Assembly (NCBI GenBank): GCA_033675265.1
Contig: JAUJYZ010000214.1
Coordinates: 447,001 to 511,000 of the forward strand
Reading direction: 5' to 3'
Length of the DNA: 64,000 nt
Origin: Actinostola sp. cb2023
Lineage: Eukaryota > Cnidaria > Anthozoa > Actiniaria > Actinostolidae
The notes under the pieces are model-generated. The model saw only the letters and a program-made list of their open reading frames with translations. It did not search any database and was not told the origin of the DNA. Each line of letters opens with the position of its first letter. Positions within the stretch are counted from its first letter, which is position 1. The translations under genes were made by a program, and so were the position numbers. This document shows, piece after piece, positions 1-54,900 of the stretch.

Positions 1-41334
<41,334 letters not shown>

Positions 41335-41560
41335 ATTCTGTTTATTGAAGCTGAAATATGTCTAGAAGCTGTGCTAGTCAATGAAGCTTTATCCTAGAGA
41401 TCCTTGCAGCATACCAAGTCGAAGATTCACACAGAATTCTAGCGTTTAGAGATGTTTTTCAAAGCCTCTTTTCGTCCTCTCAAGGCACTTTGAATGTAAG
41501 AAAAGGGCGAGGTACAAGCACGCATGCGCGCTGGCTAAAAACAAAGCTGCCGGCAAAAAT
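41335..41560 (-). promoter_or_regulatory. Probable 5' UTR / promoter region of the ankyrin gene
   Basis: Sequence directly upstream of the ankyrin ATG. It must contain the 5' UTR or its last intron. I see no clear TATA box, so transcription-start placement is inference only. Confidence 0.3.
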
Positions 41561-44325
41561 GAATAAATTCATAATAATTTGCCATTTTCAACTCGCTTGA
41601 TGGCACGGTTTAAATAGAAGGTTTTGTTGACGATTTATCATCTAAAAACTAAGTAGAACCGACAAATGGTTATTAGATAATTATCAACTGATTTATTATG
41701 TAGGCTTCTTGGGAATCGTAAATCTTGTTTAGCAGGAATAATATTCACGAGTGATAGCTCAGTATGCAATCAAAAATGAATCCAGTCATCTTGTACGTTT
41801 CTTTGTTTAGATCTAGTATGCGGTCAAATCTAAAGATAAGCAAATTTACTTATTATTGAATACTGTATTTATTGCAAAACGAATCTCTATAATAAAGCCA
41901 GTAAAGTGCTAGATTGGAAAGCCTTCTTGAATACCACGTGCGTGAAACAAACAACAGGCACGCTTCTAGAACGATTTAGATTTGTGCTTATTGTCATTGT
42001 ATTGTGGGAAGTCTTCCACGCGAAACGTTGTCTGGAGGACAATTTCTCAGCAATATGATTAACATTCAAGTTTAATTCGACTAATTTTATCCTCTGAAAG
42101 CAACTGACAAATCGATACATAAGAGTATTAACTTCTATTTATGTGAGATTCAATGGATGACACCGTGAAAAATATTTTTTATCGCTAGTTGCCATTTATA
42201 TTTACGGAAGGAATTTAATACACGTACACAATATTTTTTCTGTCCTGCACACGGGTACCTGAAGACGCCGCCAAATGGGTGTATATAGGAGTTACATAGG
42301 TCATTTATTAAAACTGTAAATACCAAGGTATCGTGATTTAGCGACAGCTACAACAAAAATAGAAAATAAAAACACATGTTGATGGTCTTTAGACACAGAA
42401 AGAATGTTCATCGACCTGCGTGACCAGCAAACAGCCTCATAATATTTGATTAACTTCTGACCTCCACAGGACTGTGGCCGCCGGTTTAAATTACTCTACA
42501 ACTAAGCTAAGCTACATTCTCCAAAACTGGCTATAACTCAGTGGGGCCGAGGGGGATTGGGAATCACATGAACACATACATGAAGAGAGGAGAGGAGAGG
42601 GGAGGAGAGGAGAGACCACACACTTGTGGTAAACCTTGTGGTAAACCGCAGTATTCTGGAATTAATAGGAATATAGTATTATACATTTTTATCATTGTAA
42701 TTATAATTTAGATAGCGCTTTGAGCACTAGGAAAAGCGCTTTATAAATATTAAAGTATTATTATTATTATTATAGGAGGAAGGGGAAAGTTATGGGAATG
42801 GAATAGTGAAACTACTTCAGCATGTGAATCGCATAACCATTATTTAAATAAAAATGGTAAGAGAAATCAAGTTTATACTGAATTGAATTGGTATGATGTA
42901 TACGCCCAAAGGACGATATGATTTTGAAGCCATTCCGTGAATTTCATGCTATATGATCCCTGATGATATTGTATCGCAAATAAGTCAGTTTATCGATATC
43001 TCTGTATTTCATACTGCCAATTAGAATGATATTTCAAACTAAACGTTTGGAGTCATACAGGAAATAGTAACCTGAAGTGATTCACAAATATAAAGGTCCT
43101 TCTTTTACATTAACAAGTTATTCAATAAATAAAAGTAGTCCAACTTGGGACCACGAATTCCCCCTATATCTATTATTATTATATCGAGTTAATTGAAAAT
43201 AATAATATACCGTATATGATAATTTTCAATTATCCTCTTTACAATAAAATAAAATAAAATATTATATCAAATATAGGAAAGAATTTATGACTCTGTAATT
43301 TAAGACTGTTAATTGATCTTTAGTTTTGTCACACCCATTCACTCGCAACACTGTTCGATATGTACAACCTAACGATAAATAATGCATATACCAACAGTAC
43401 GGCATTAGCATGGTAGAATTGTATTCTTAATTTACGTCAGTAAGGCAATATACACGTATATACATCTCCAGCCCCATCCAGATGTCGCGTTAATAACTAG
43501 CAATTGTTTACGTGAAATATAACCATTTGTGGCAATATTCTGTTGTTTTATATAGGGTTTTACAAGTTGCAGTTAAAAATCATATTTGCGTTATCGCTAG
43601 AACATCATCTCTAAACGAAAATCACTTACCAAAATGTCCCGCATATTAACAGCACTTTGGGTTGAAATCACTGCCAGTCAATAAAAGATGTAGTCGGTCC
43701 CGTCCTACTTTCAATTGAGATTCAAATGACTAAAATCCATGACTGAAGTGTGTGTAAACCTGTCCAAAAGTAACGGATACAATTTTGCTGTGTAAACCAC
43801 TGAATATATTTACTGTACGAGGAGATCTCTGAAGGAGTCTTACTCGTTAAAGATGGCAATCAGGAATATTGGGGCGCCCCCGGTGACGCGAGCATTCAAT
43901 TAATGATTGACAGCCGAATTCAAGTATTTATTCAGAAGGGAGAAATTCAAAGGGGGATTTACAATAACTTAAAATAGAAATGCAAATCAAGTTTTAAAAT
44001 ATATTATCTCATTGTTAGAATCAGGAAAAGGTTGGAAAAGAATCATTTCTAATATGCGGTACGGGAAACTATTACCAGAGGTTCGCCACAGGTATCCACC
44101 GATAGATTATGTGCCATCCCAAAACCCACATTTGGGTTTTTATTTGAAAAAATCAGGAAATATACAAAAATGAAATAAAACCAGTCAATCTGTCAATCAA
44201 ACTGTCTATAAAATATCTTGTAATCTCACCATACTGAAATAATACGGTAATAATTATGGTTTGGCTACTGGCCTGATTGTGCATAAAGAACCAGAAATAA
44301 ATCAGAGTACCAAGAGCAGGGTTTA
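41561..44325. other. Intergenic region upstream of ankyrin
   Basis: No convincing coding frame. Contains a G/A-rich run (about 42,580-42,612) and the short retroposon tail at 42,700. Any ankyrin upstream control region would lie here. Confidence 0.5.
42695..42776 (+). mobile_element. SINE-like 3' tail with (ATT)n
   Basis: atagcgctttgagcactagg, then aaaagcgctttataaat and ATT repeats: the paired-box tail typical of many invertebrate short retroposons. The 5' part is not recognisable. Confidence 0.5.
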
Positions 44326-45524
44326 TACAAGCATCAAGAGTTCCAGACTTCCGGTACGCGCGCAATGCATTGTGAGATTATTACTCGGGCCCTTCCGAAG
44401 GAAGCCCGAGTTAGAAAATGCGTTTTTCGGTAGTAGTAGTAGTCGTAGTTTTTTTATTCGGCTAAAGAATGACGAAAGTATGCGACGTATTTAATCGTAT
44501 CCGGAGTTTCAAGTTTAACAAAAACAAACGTGAGGGCGTTATCAGAACCATCTGACCTATGCAACCTCAAGACGTATCATTTTCAATAACTCACGATGAA
44601 TGTTTATTTTATTCCACGTTTGAAAAATTCACAAGGAAAAGGAATCGTAAAAATCGTACTTCAAAACTACATCAAAGCAAAGGCGAGAAAGGTCAATGTT
44701 CGAAAATCCGTGTTCTTTTCAGTACGATGACAGTTGTATGATCCTTGTCTGAGTCATACATTTATTACTACCCTGGTTCCAGAGGCTTTTTTAAGCTTTT
44801 TTAACCGCAGTAACAAAGCCTCTGGAACCAGGGTAATTTATTACGCGATCTAATTTTAGAACCGCCACGTTAAGCGCTATTTAAAACAGAATTTCCACGC
44901 TCAAAACAGGTCAGTGAACGGCAAAAATACAATCGAAATCAAAACGTCCTTAGATTTTAGGGATCTATTACAGAAGAAGACGCTCAGTGACAAGGGAGAA
45001 TATTTGTGTCGGTGACTCATTGAGGTCACTTGAGGTCACATCTTAAATCTAACAGAAGCAGCTTTTGATTTTTAGTCCTTGTTTTATTCGACGTTCGAAC
45101 CGTAACTCGAACCCGAACTCGAACTCGATTCCAAACTCGACGTTTCGGGATCTGAAGCTAGAGAGGGGGCCTTTACACGAACTCATCAAAATCAAATCAA
45201 TTGAACTCAAAGTCAAAAGGTAATCAAATGAACTCAAAGTCAAAGGCAAATCAAATGAACTCGACACATACATGTATATACAGTCTCCCTCGTCACGCAA
45301 CTGTCAGTCATTGTCAGGTCTCTCCTCACGCAACTGACATTGTCCTTGTCATAAGCCCGAGTGTACGCTCATTGAGCGTCTTGTTACAAAGGAAAAGTGA
45401 GCACCAAGTAAGCAAAAACATAGCTTGGGCTCCCTGTGTCTGGAATTGGTGCTCACTTTTCCTTTGTAATAATCTCATAATGCATTGCGTGCGTACCGGA
45501 AGTCTGGAACTCTTGATGCTTGTA
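44326..45524. mobile_element. Inverted-end element, about 1.2 kb
   Basis: tacaagcatcaagagttcca (44,326) is inverted at 45,467-45,524 over about 57 bp with few differences. No transposase frame inside. Contains the 67-bp hairpin at 44,769 and a 23-bp hairpin (caaaggaaaagtgagcacca). Confidence 0.7.
44769..44835. mobile_element. 67-bp hairpin element with perfect 9-bp duplication
   Basis: taccctggttccagaggctt pairs with aagcctctggaaccagggta. atttattac occurs immediately on both sides (44,760-44,768 and 44,836-44,844). One of the smallest elements with a readable target duplication in this window. Confidence 0.92.
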
Positions 45525-45534
45525 TATTTGCTCT

Positions 45535-45660
45535 TTTTTTCCCCTATACACCTTTGTTGTCTGTTAACTTAGCCTGCCTGGTGAATTTTTTTCCGAAATT
45601 AAAAAAAAAATTACCAGGCAGGCTAAGTTAACAGACAACAAAGGTGCATAGGGGAAAAAA
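45535..45660. repeat. Palindrome with 48-bp arms
   Basis: 45,535-45,582 and 45,613-45,660 are inverted with one mismatch; words tgttgtctgttaacttagcc and ggctaagttaacagacaaca. The spacer is AT-rich (30 bp). Confidence 0.93.
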
Positions 45661-46074
45661 TTCTTTATTTCCAATTTTTATTTTTTTTACTGAATTTATG
45701 CTTGGGCTCCCTGTGGTTGTATCGGTTCGATACAGACACTGATGAATAAAACATCAACAGACCTAATGAATAATACATTGATACAGCACTAATGTTTTCA
45801 ATCAGTTCTATTATTATCAGTGATATAGAACTGACACAGTTCATGCAAAGGTCTCATTTACTCGTATCATTGACCTTTTTTGCATAACACCCCGGAATAA
45901 CACTGACAGCAAGTTATGATTATCCTTTCCGCATCCTACTTGCGATTACAAAAGCTCTCTCCAATCTGGGATGACTTGAGGTGTATCCTGCACATGACAG
46001 TGACGTCAAAAGTACCTTACAAGAAAGTTCTGTTTCTTGTGTTATTTGCTTAGATTTCGTGTAATACTCAGTTT

Positions 46075-46359
46075 TACTGCGAAAATCCTTGTATCGCGAC
46101 CTTTCGTTTTGTAAACTTCAGCTGGATTTTGTTTTTTCTGTTCCGCCAATATATTTTTTGCACTAATTAGTACTAAATACAATACAAAACAATAGAAATG
46201 TCACTATTTAGTACTTTAAATAATAATGTTTATGCTGAGTTAACTTTGTACTCAAGAACTGATGGACATAAGCTTATATAGTGATTGTCGGAACAGAAAA
46301 ACCCAAAATCCAACTGAAGTTTTCAAAAAGAAAGGTCGCGATACAAGGATTTTTGCTGT
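46075..46359. mobile_element. MITE family X, copy 1 (285 bp)
   Basis: Ends actgcgaaaatccttgtatc and gatacaaggatttttgct. The arms of about 65 bp include acttcagctggattttg. The core is the reverse complement of the copy at 58,330. Confidence 0.88.
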
Positions 46360-47646
46360 AAATCAAGTACGTAAATTGGGATGGAGGTTTAGAAGCCATT
46401 TACAGCATTCACGTCCGTGTTGTATCGGAGATATAGATCCTCGTCTACGGCTCGGATCTATATCTACCGATACAACACGCTAGACATTGTATTCAACCAA
46501 TCACAGCGCGCAAAAACATTGCTCAACCAATCAGAATGCTTGGATACGGCACGGTCACGGCACGGTCACTGCACGCCACGAACCGTACCTCGAAAACGAC
46601 TCTATTAGAGTCGATTTCGTATGACTGTGAAAAACCACGGCGCACGGCACGGCACGGTCACGGCACGGATTCATTCGAAATCCTAAATCATCACGGTCAC
46701 GGCACGGCCGTGCCGTGCCGTAAGTTTTTCACAGTCATACGAAATCTGCTCTATACCAATCTCGTCCCCAGAGCCTGCGTTACTTTCGGTCAGCGACGAG
46801 AACGTAGGCTCTGGCATAATCCATTTTTTGGGAACAGGATTTCTTGTTCTTCCGGATTTAGAGCGCATGCGCAAGTTAGCTGGGCAGTTGTAGCCTCCTC
46901 CGCAGGCTACTTTATCGGAATGGCATTTGTATCGGAATTGGGATTCCTGTGGTATGTAAAGTAGGTCGAGAAGGACTGGAACGAGAGGAGAGGAAGAAAA
47001 GAGGGGAGGAGTAGCCTGCCAAAACTCGAATGGTGTGGACGAGTTAATTCACCCTTGAGGACATGTTAATTCACCCCGGGAGCCCCTGGGAGTTTTAGTC
47101 AACCAAAATACCTCACTAGTGGATACTTAGTAGTTAAACCATCAAACACTGTGCGTTTACGGTTCAAGACGTGATCTCTACTAGTTACTAGAACGTTTAT
47201 TTTAAAGTTCCTGCCTCTGAAGACTTTCAAAATAGAGAGAGTGAAATCCCTTTCGCCGGACCGAGTGAAATATATTTTTAACCGCATTTTAAAATTAGTC
47301 GCTCAGTTTAAAATGTTCCTTTGAAATACTGACTTCGTTGATGCTTTCAATTGAAGTACAGCAAATCTCAAAGATGATCAGAAAACGCAACGGTGAGTGA
47401 CCTGACGGCGGTTTAAAATTGTCACACAACGCGCCTGGTCAACTCGCTTGCGCTCGACGCTTATATGCCTTGTGAATACAACTTCTACCTAAATTCCACG
47501 TGCAAAAATCGTCTCTCTCAGTTTTTAATCTCTCGTTCTTATAATTATTATTTGTTTTCACTGTTGCGAAACAGAGAGAGAAGATGTCACGTCTCCAACG
47601 TACGCTAACCCGACCCGTTGTTTATAAGTCGGGTTATATATTTTTT

Positions 47647-48287
47647 ACCCTTCCCAGTAGAGCGAGTCACCTACGACTTTTTCATCGCCTTCGTAGTGGC
47701 TGTTTCGTTAACCGCAAGTTGGTTTGAAAGCCATCACGTGGTGTGTTTGTGTGTACCACGAGATCAATGTTTTCGCATCACGTGATGCAGTTTGCTAATC
47801 TTATACTAATTTAGTTCACGCTAGAAAATTAATTCTACAGTATACTAGACAACTGTCCAACCCACCACTACGAAGGCGGTTATGCACTTGCACATGTACA
47901 CCTACTGAACTAGCTTTTAACAAGCATTGCTCTTAGGAAATTTGTGAAGCGTTCACGAGGGAGTTTTATACAGATGTTTACAAGAACTCACAGTTGACGA
48001 TTGTGTTGGATTTTTCAAACACGTTAGATCGTTAGATCTAGCCGACTTAACTGTAAAAATAATATGTTGTTCATTTCAGGCGTGAGAATGGTAAATTTTG
48101 ATTGGTTGATGCAGGGAATGATGTTTTGATGTACACATGCGAACTGCATCACGTGATGCGAAAACATTGATCTCGTGGTACACACAAACATACCATGTGA
48201 TGGCTTTCAAACCAACTTGCGGTTAACGAAACAGCCACTACGAAGGTCATGAAAAAATCGTAGGTGACTCGCTCTACTGGGAAGGGT
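47647..48287. mobile_element. MITE with about 145-bp inverted arms, 641 bp
   Basis: acccttcccagtagagcgag is inverted at the right (ctcgctctactgggaagggt). The arms run to gcatcacgtgatgc, which is itself palindromic. No coding capacity. Confidence 0.88.
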
Positions 48288-48289
48288 AG

Positions 48290-49660
48290 TACCGTGGGCA
48301 TTATTTGTAAGGCGCCCGCCGTCGCTGATGTGTTTTGCACAAGAACACATGTTTGTGCTAAAAAATTGAAGCGAACCGAATTCATGTTATGGTTTCCTAT
48401 CACTATAAACACTCGAGTGTTGGCGATTTTAGGCGCCAGAATCAAGCCACGCTCTGATCGGTCGGTTAGTTGTTGTTGACCTTGGTCCTGACGCTGTCAT
48501 TTGCAGTGTATTATATTTATGAAACGCACTCTCTTTGCTTCCGATTAAAATCTGTCAGTTTCACTGCTTTTCCGTTGGCCTTTATTTCTAAAACAATGGC
48601 CTGGACTGAAAATAATTTCCAGGATTTCACTAAAACATCGGGCTTCTAGAGATTGAGGAAACAGTAGTCTCAAATTCTGTCGAATTGTTCTTATCCCTCC
48701 CGTACTAAGTATATTTGGCATGCGCAATAAAACATGCGCGAAGTGATAAACTGTTGTTCAATTATGGCAGGCAACTCCTCTTTCTTTTCCTTCTCCTTCC
48801 TCTCCCCCTCCCCCCTTCGTCTTTTTTCTCTCTCCCCATTTCCCTCTCTTCATCACACAGGAACCCCAAACCCCAAGGAGTTGCCTGCGGAGGAGGCTAG
48901 GGCAGTTGGTTGTCGATTCAAATTGTCGATTCAGGTTTCAGTGGAATCCTTCGAAAGGTTAATTAATAATATAACAGTGAAAGAAGCGCAGTATCTGAAG
49001 TCTTTATTAAAAGCAGGGTTTTACAGCAGAAGGATACGCGAACAGTTCTTCCTACGGGTTTATATTTACTCGTGTCTACTTTACATATCAGGTAATTATT
49101 TGAATCTATCATCTTCATCTTCTCTGGTTATTGTTGTCTCTCCTTCAAATGTATTTCTTTTGAATCTTTCGCCTTCGTAAGCACCTCGATTGGCACCGCC
49201 TTTCAGTTGCTAGCCTAAAGAATATTAGATTTACGATCGACATATGTTCTTTAATAACCATCACTCTTCGTGTAAATTTTGAGCTTCGTTTGAAAGACAC
49301 TTCGAGATACATATAAGCTTAGATAAACTGGATTGTTCTCTGTGCTTAGATATTTTAATGTTGCAGATCGAGACATGTTTAAAATAACATGTCAATGAAA
49401 CCGTTGAAAAATCTTAATTTTTGTTTTGAACGGAAGTTGGGAAACCGGGTTGTTTTGACAACTCAATTTTCATTGGATATATTTCATTTCCGGAATCTTG
49501 CGCGTGCGTAGTTTCTAAAATGGAATAGCCAATCAAATTGTCTCAAAAATGGATTATGCCAGAGCCTACGTTCTTCGCCGCTGGTCGAAAGTAACGCAGG
49601 CTCTGGGGACGAGATTGGCTCTATACATAAGGAGGGACCACACCCATACTGAAGTTGCAA
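48290..49660. other. Intergenic region downstream of SF1
   Basis: A C/T-rich run at 48,780-48,850. A short foldback motif (ccagagcctgcgttac... cgtaggctctgg) at 49,549-49,619 matches an inverted copy at 46,758-46,827. No gene recognised. Confidence 0.5.
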
Positions 49661-49662
49661 AT

Positions 49663-51014
49663 GAACCAATGTAATACCAATGGAAGGAAGACATATTTAT
49701 TATTGATATCAATAGTTAGACACTAAAGAGTGCCTCCATACTACATGAACTACAATGTAAAACCAACAATGGAAGGAAATATTTATTATTGATATCAATA
49801 CAGTAAATAGACACTAAAGAGTGCCTCCATACTACATGAACTACAATGTAATACCAACAATGAGAGGAAGACATATTCATTATTGATATCAATACAGTAA
49901 ATAGACACTAAAGAGTGCCTCCATACTACATGAACTACAATGTAATACCAACAATGGAAGGAAGACACATATTTATTATTGATATCAATAGTTAGACACT
50001 AAAGAGTGCCTCCATACTACATGAACTACAATGTAATACCAACAATGGAAGGAAGACATATTTATTATTGATATCAATAGTTAGACACTAAAGAGTGCCT
50101 CCATACTACATGAACTACAATGTAATACCAACAATGGAAGGAAGACATATTTATTGATATCAATACAGTTAGACACTAAAGAGTGCCTCCATACTACATG
50201 AACTACAATGTAATACCAACAATGGAAGGAAGATATATTTATTATTGATATCAATAGTTAGACACTAAAGAGTGCCTCCATACTACATGAACTACAATGT
50301 AATACCAACAATGGAAGGAAGACATATTTATTATTGATATCAATAGTTAGACACTAAAGAGTGCCTCCATACTACATGAACTACAATGTAATACCAACAA
50401 TGGAAGGAAGACATATTTATTATTGATATCAATACAGTAAATAGACACTAAAGAGTGCCTCCATACTACATGAACTACAATGTAATACCAACAATGGAAG
50501 GAAGACATATTTTATTATTGATATCAATACAGTAAATAGACACTAAAGAGTGCCTCCATACTACATGAACTACAATGTAATACCAACAATGGAAGGAAGA
50601 CATATTTATTATTGATATCAATACAGTTAGACACTAAAGAGTGCCTCCATACTACATGAACTACAATGTAATACCAACAATGGAAGGAAGACATATTTAT
50701 TATTGATATCAATACAGTAAATAGACACTAAAGAGTGCCTCCATACTACATGAACTACAATGTAATACCAACAATGGAAGGAAGACATATTTATTATTGA
50801 TATCAATACAGTAAATAGACACTAAAGAGTGCCTCCATACTACATGAACTACAATGTAATACCAACAATGGAAGGAAGACATATTTATTATTGATATTAA
50901 TAGTTAGACACTAAAGAGTGCCTCCATACTACATGAACTACAATGTAATACCAACAATGGAAGGAAGACATATTTATTATTGATATCAATACAGTTAGAC
51001 ACTAAAGAGTGCCT
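49663..51014. repeat. About 91-bp tandem array (about 15 units) downstream of SF1
   Basis: Units carry actaaagagtgcctccatac, aactacaatgtaataccaac and catatttattattgatatca; length varies 88-94 bp by presence of cagtaaa. Each unit shows AATAAA on the minus strand, the SF1 strand. Confidence 0.95.
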
Positions 51015-51189
51015 TTAGTTTCATAATACAAGTGCTGCTTACATAAAACACAGAATGTATCTCTGACGTAGATTAACAATACATATAACATATAAATATG
51101 TAGTAATCATATCAGTACAGCTAGTATGTATATAACCTTAAATAGCCTGCATCTCATCAAAACAAAACTCAAATACATTTGCACTAAAC

Positions 51190-51545
51190 AAGATTTTTTA
51201 GCCGGCACACAAGAAATAATGTTAACCCTGGACATACCGGGTATATGTGTATGCCATGACTTAGCAGGCACACAAGAAATAATGTTAACCCTGGACATAT
51301 GTGTATGCCATGACTTAGCAGGCACACAAGAAATAATGTTAACCCTGGACATACCGGGTATATGTGTATGCCATGACTTAGCAGGCACACAAGAAATAAT
51401 GTTAACCCTGGACATATGTGTATGCCATGACTTAGCAGGCACACAAGAAATAATGTTAACCCTGGACATACCGGGTATATGTGTATGCCATGACTTAGCA
51501 GGCACACAAGAAATAATGTTAACCCTGGACATATGTGTATGCCAA
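51190..51545. repeat. Alternating 63/54-bp array (three 117-bp dimers)
   Basis: Units gcacacaagaaataatgtta with cctggacat, alternating with and without the 9 bases accgggtat, so the true repeat is a 117-bp dimer. Lies in the probable SF1 3' UTR. Confidence 0.93.
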
Positions 51546-51901
51546 CTGAATGCTGTAACTTGGAGATAAAAATCTTTGTTGAAATGACAAAGGAAAGATG
51601 GAGTGCAATAATAAAATAACCACTGGACATATTATTGACATCAATACTGTCACAACTCCATAATACTTATCAGAACAGTCTATATACAAAGAGTTGTTCA
51701 GGTAATTGATATCTTTAGGAACAACACAAGTGGTTAATTTGTCGTACTGCATAGAGTTATAAAAATATGACATTTATACAATTTGATGGAAGATATTTCA
51801 CAAACAATACAAGACTATCAAGGTGAAGAAAACTGTTGAATACAGACATCAATCTGCTTCTTTTCCTTTTGGTTGTGGTGTTGATGTGATCTTGAACATT
51901 T
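51546..51901 (-). other. SF1: Probable SF1 3' UTR
   Basis: Follows the SF1 stop on the minus strand. AT-rich, no further coding. The polyadenylation site is not certain; candidate AATAAA signals are most frequent in the 49.7-51.0 kb array. Confidence 0.5.
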
Positions 51902-51961
51902 TCATGAAGACGGTGGAGGGGGTGGTGGTGGTGGCGGAGCTCCCATTATTGATTGTGATCC
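51902..51961 (-). CDS. SF1: SF1 last coding exon
   Basis: [19 protein letters not shown] then TGA (51,902-51,904), phase 0. SF1 proteins often end in a polyproline/serine tail. Acceptor acttgtag. Confidence 0.9.
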   Translation of the reverse strand, partial: GSQSIMGAPPPPPPPPPSS

Positions 51962-54900
51962 CTACAAGTATTACATAAAAACAGAAATATTAGGTGGTAG
52001 ATATGGAGAAATTTAATGTCATTTGAAAAACGATAGCACAAACAGTGTTGCTTACACAACCAGAAGTCTTCCATAGTCAATTACTATATAAATAATATTG
52101 TCTTAGACAAAGACATAAATACAAGTGTGAAATAAAGAGTCAAAATACCACAGGTAACACAGGTCATGAAAATTCAATGTTCTATATCTCTCTTAAAAAT
52201 ACAATTTGAACTCAAATCTCTTCGTACATACATTTGTATGATGTGGACAAAAAGCTGTTCTTCTGCCGCAGCCCAGAATAAGAAATGTGTTTTAAGAGAA
52301 ATGGAAGACTGTCAAGTTTTGACACTGTTTGATCAGGTCCTAAAACCTTCCTGTTTACTAGGAATATTTAATACCTTTTTCTATTTACCTTTTGCCATTG
52401 TTTTGTCCTTATTAATTGTTAAAAGCATCGAGACTATGTATGATGCGTTCTCAAGAACTTATTTATTATATTATTATTATTAAACATAAACGAAACATTA
52501 CTTTGCCCCGGGCTGCAGTAGAAATGTTTGTTTATATCTACATTGCTACTCTACCAATTAGTTTCAAAGAATGTTTCTCTAATTTCAATATATGGCGATA
52601 AGATTTATCCATTTTTACCACCTTCATTTGCCCAAAAAGGTACTTCATCATGAGTATTGGTACATTACTTCATCAAATGAACATGTATACATTTTGTCTG
52701 CGCATGCGTTAGAATTCAGATTTGAAACTGATTTGCCGCCATTTTCTTTGCAAATTGCACTGCGGTGGGAGATTTAGTGAGCGATCTTCGTCTCTAGAAT
52801 GATGTTCAAGAAAATATTTGAAAGGAAATCAATAGTCTGCCTACTTTTGTTTTACTGTAGATGATTGTTTCCGTATAAGGGTCGTAGATGATAAAATATC
52901 AAGGAACAAATTCCGCCAAAACAAGGAATTATCCTAAAACCAGCTACATTGTCCTTTGGGTTTATTCTCATCGAAGATGATTTCAAGAGATACTTCACAG
53001 TGAACGTTAGTAATGACACATTGAAGGTCACATTCTGTGAATTTGAGTTCTCTACATTCAAGTATTCTCAAAGTATTTTGCTCGGTTCAGTTGGGTATTT
53101 ATCATTTTTGCACGTGTTTTCCTAACATTCCTACCTAAAGTACAATACTTATTAACTAGCCCCCCAGCCGAAAAAATAGCACAAATTGACTTCTTCTAAG
53201 CTTATTCTTTGCATTCGAGAACTTATTTTAAGAAAAAAATTGTCCCTCGATGTGAGATCGTATTATTTTGGTACTATGGTATCAGTACACTCTATTTGTT
53301 ATGATTTTGACTGATTTTCATCGCTGGTGTATACCATATTACAAACACTCTATGTGTTGAAGTTTATTGTAAAGGATAGCTTAATTCTTCATTTTTATGG
53401 ACTTCTTAGAATCAGTTGTAAACCGTTTGATATAAGTTTGATTCACATTGAGTTTTTATTCAGCATTGTGTTTGCGAATCGTTTATCTGAATTGGTGACG
53501 TGTCAAACTAAATTATAAGAAAACCTCTCTTAGTAGCTCACCCCCCAGCAATTTTCTTCCGTGATTTATTGCTTCACTCATGCTAGTTTCGTAAGGTCTT
53601 GTTTGTTGGAGTTGAAAAATTGTCCCTCTTACTTTGCGCGGTGGATTTGAAGTGTCCAAGTATCACTCATTCACCCGACTTCTCCGTAGAAATGTTGCCT
53701 TGTTTTGGCGGATTTTGTTCCATTATACGGAAAAAAATATCCACAGCACCACAAAAGTAGGCGGACTATTGATTTCCTTTCAATGATTTTCTAAAACTTC
53801 ATTCTAGAGACGTAGATCGCTCACTAAATCTTCCACAGCAGTGCACTTGGCAAAACAATAGCGATACTTCATGTTTACAAACATTAACATTGTGATGTAA
53901 ATTGCCAACCATTTCCACAAAGACTTCTCACACGTTTTGTTTCAACAGCCAATCGATCTCTGGTTGGCACATCGTTGGCACATGAATGACAAAAGCTGAA
54001 GTATCGATTATGCAAATAGGTACTTTGAAATCTGAATCCAAACGCATGCGCAGACAAAATGTACACATGCTCGTCAAATGTAAATTCTCGATTATTGCTG
54101 AAGTAGATAGAGATCTGGACACTAGAAGTTAATTTATGCAAAAACTAAGTAATCCCTTTGTGTTACATACCCATGGATTATCTGATGGTGGTGGAGGTGG
54201 AGGTGGGGGAGGTTGGAACTGTGCAAATGCAGGTGGTGGTGGAACAAAACCTTGGGGTTGACTGACCTGCCATGGAGGAACGCTAGTAGCTGCAACAATA
54301 CAACACAATAATAATGTAAGAAAATGAGTCTGGTCCCCAGGGAAATACCAAGTTTTGTTTCCTACTGCAACAATACAACACAATAATAATGTAAGAAAAT
54401 GTGTCTGGTCCCCAGGGAAATACCAAGTTTTGTTTCCTACTGCAACAATACAACACAATAATAATGTAAGAAAATGGGTCTGGTCCCAAAGGGAAATACC
54501 AAGTTTTGTTTCCTACTGCAACAATACAACACAATAATAATGTAAGAAAATGCGTCTGGTCCCCAGGGAAATACCAAGTTTTGTTTCCTACTGCAACAAT
54601 ACAACACAATAATAATGTGAGAAAATGCGTCTGGTCCCCAGGGAAATACCAAGTTTTGTTTCCTACTGCAACAATACAACACAATAATAATGTAAGAAAA
54701 TGCGTCTGGTCCCAAAGGGAAATACCAAGTTTTGTTTCCTACTGCAACAATACAACACAATGTTATAATAATGTAAGAAAATGCGTCTGGTTCCCAGGGA
54801 AATAACAAGTTTTGTTTCCTACTGCAACAATACAACACAATAATAATGTAAGAAAATGCGTCTGGTCCCCAGGGAAATACCAAGTTTTGTTTCCTACTGC

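Noticed and set aside
49663..51014. Possible CRISPR-like direct repeats
   Set aside because: Whole 91-bp units are repeated with nothing variable between them.
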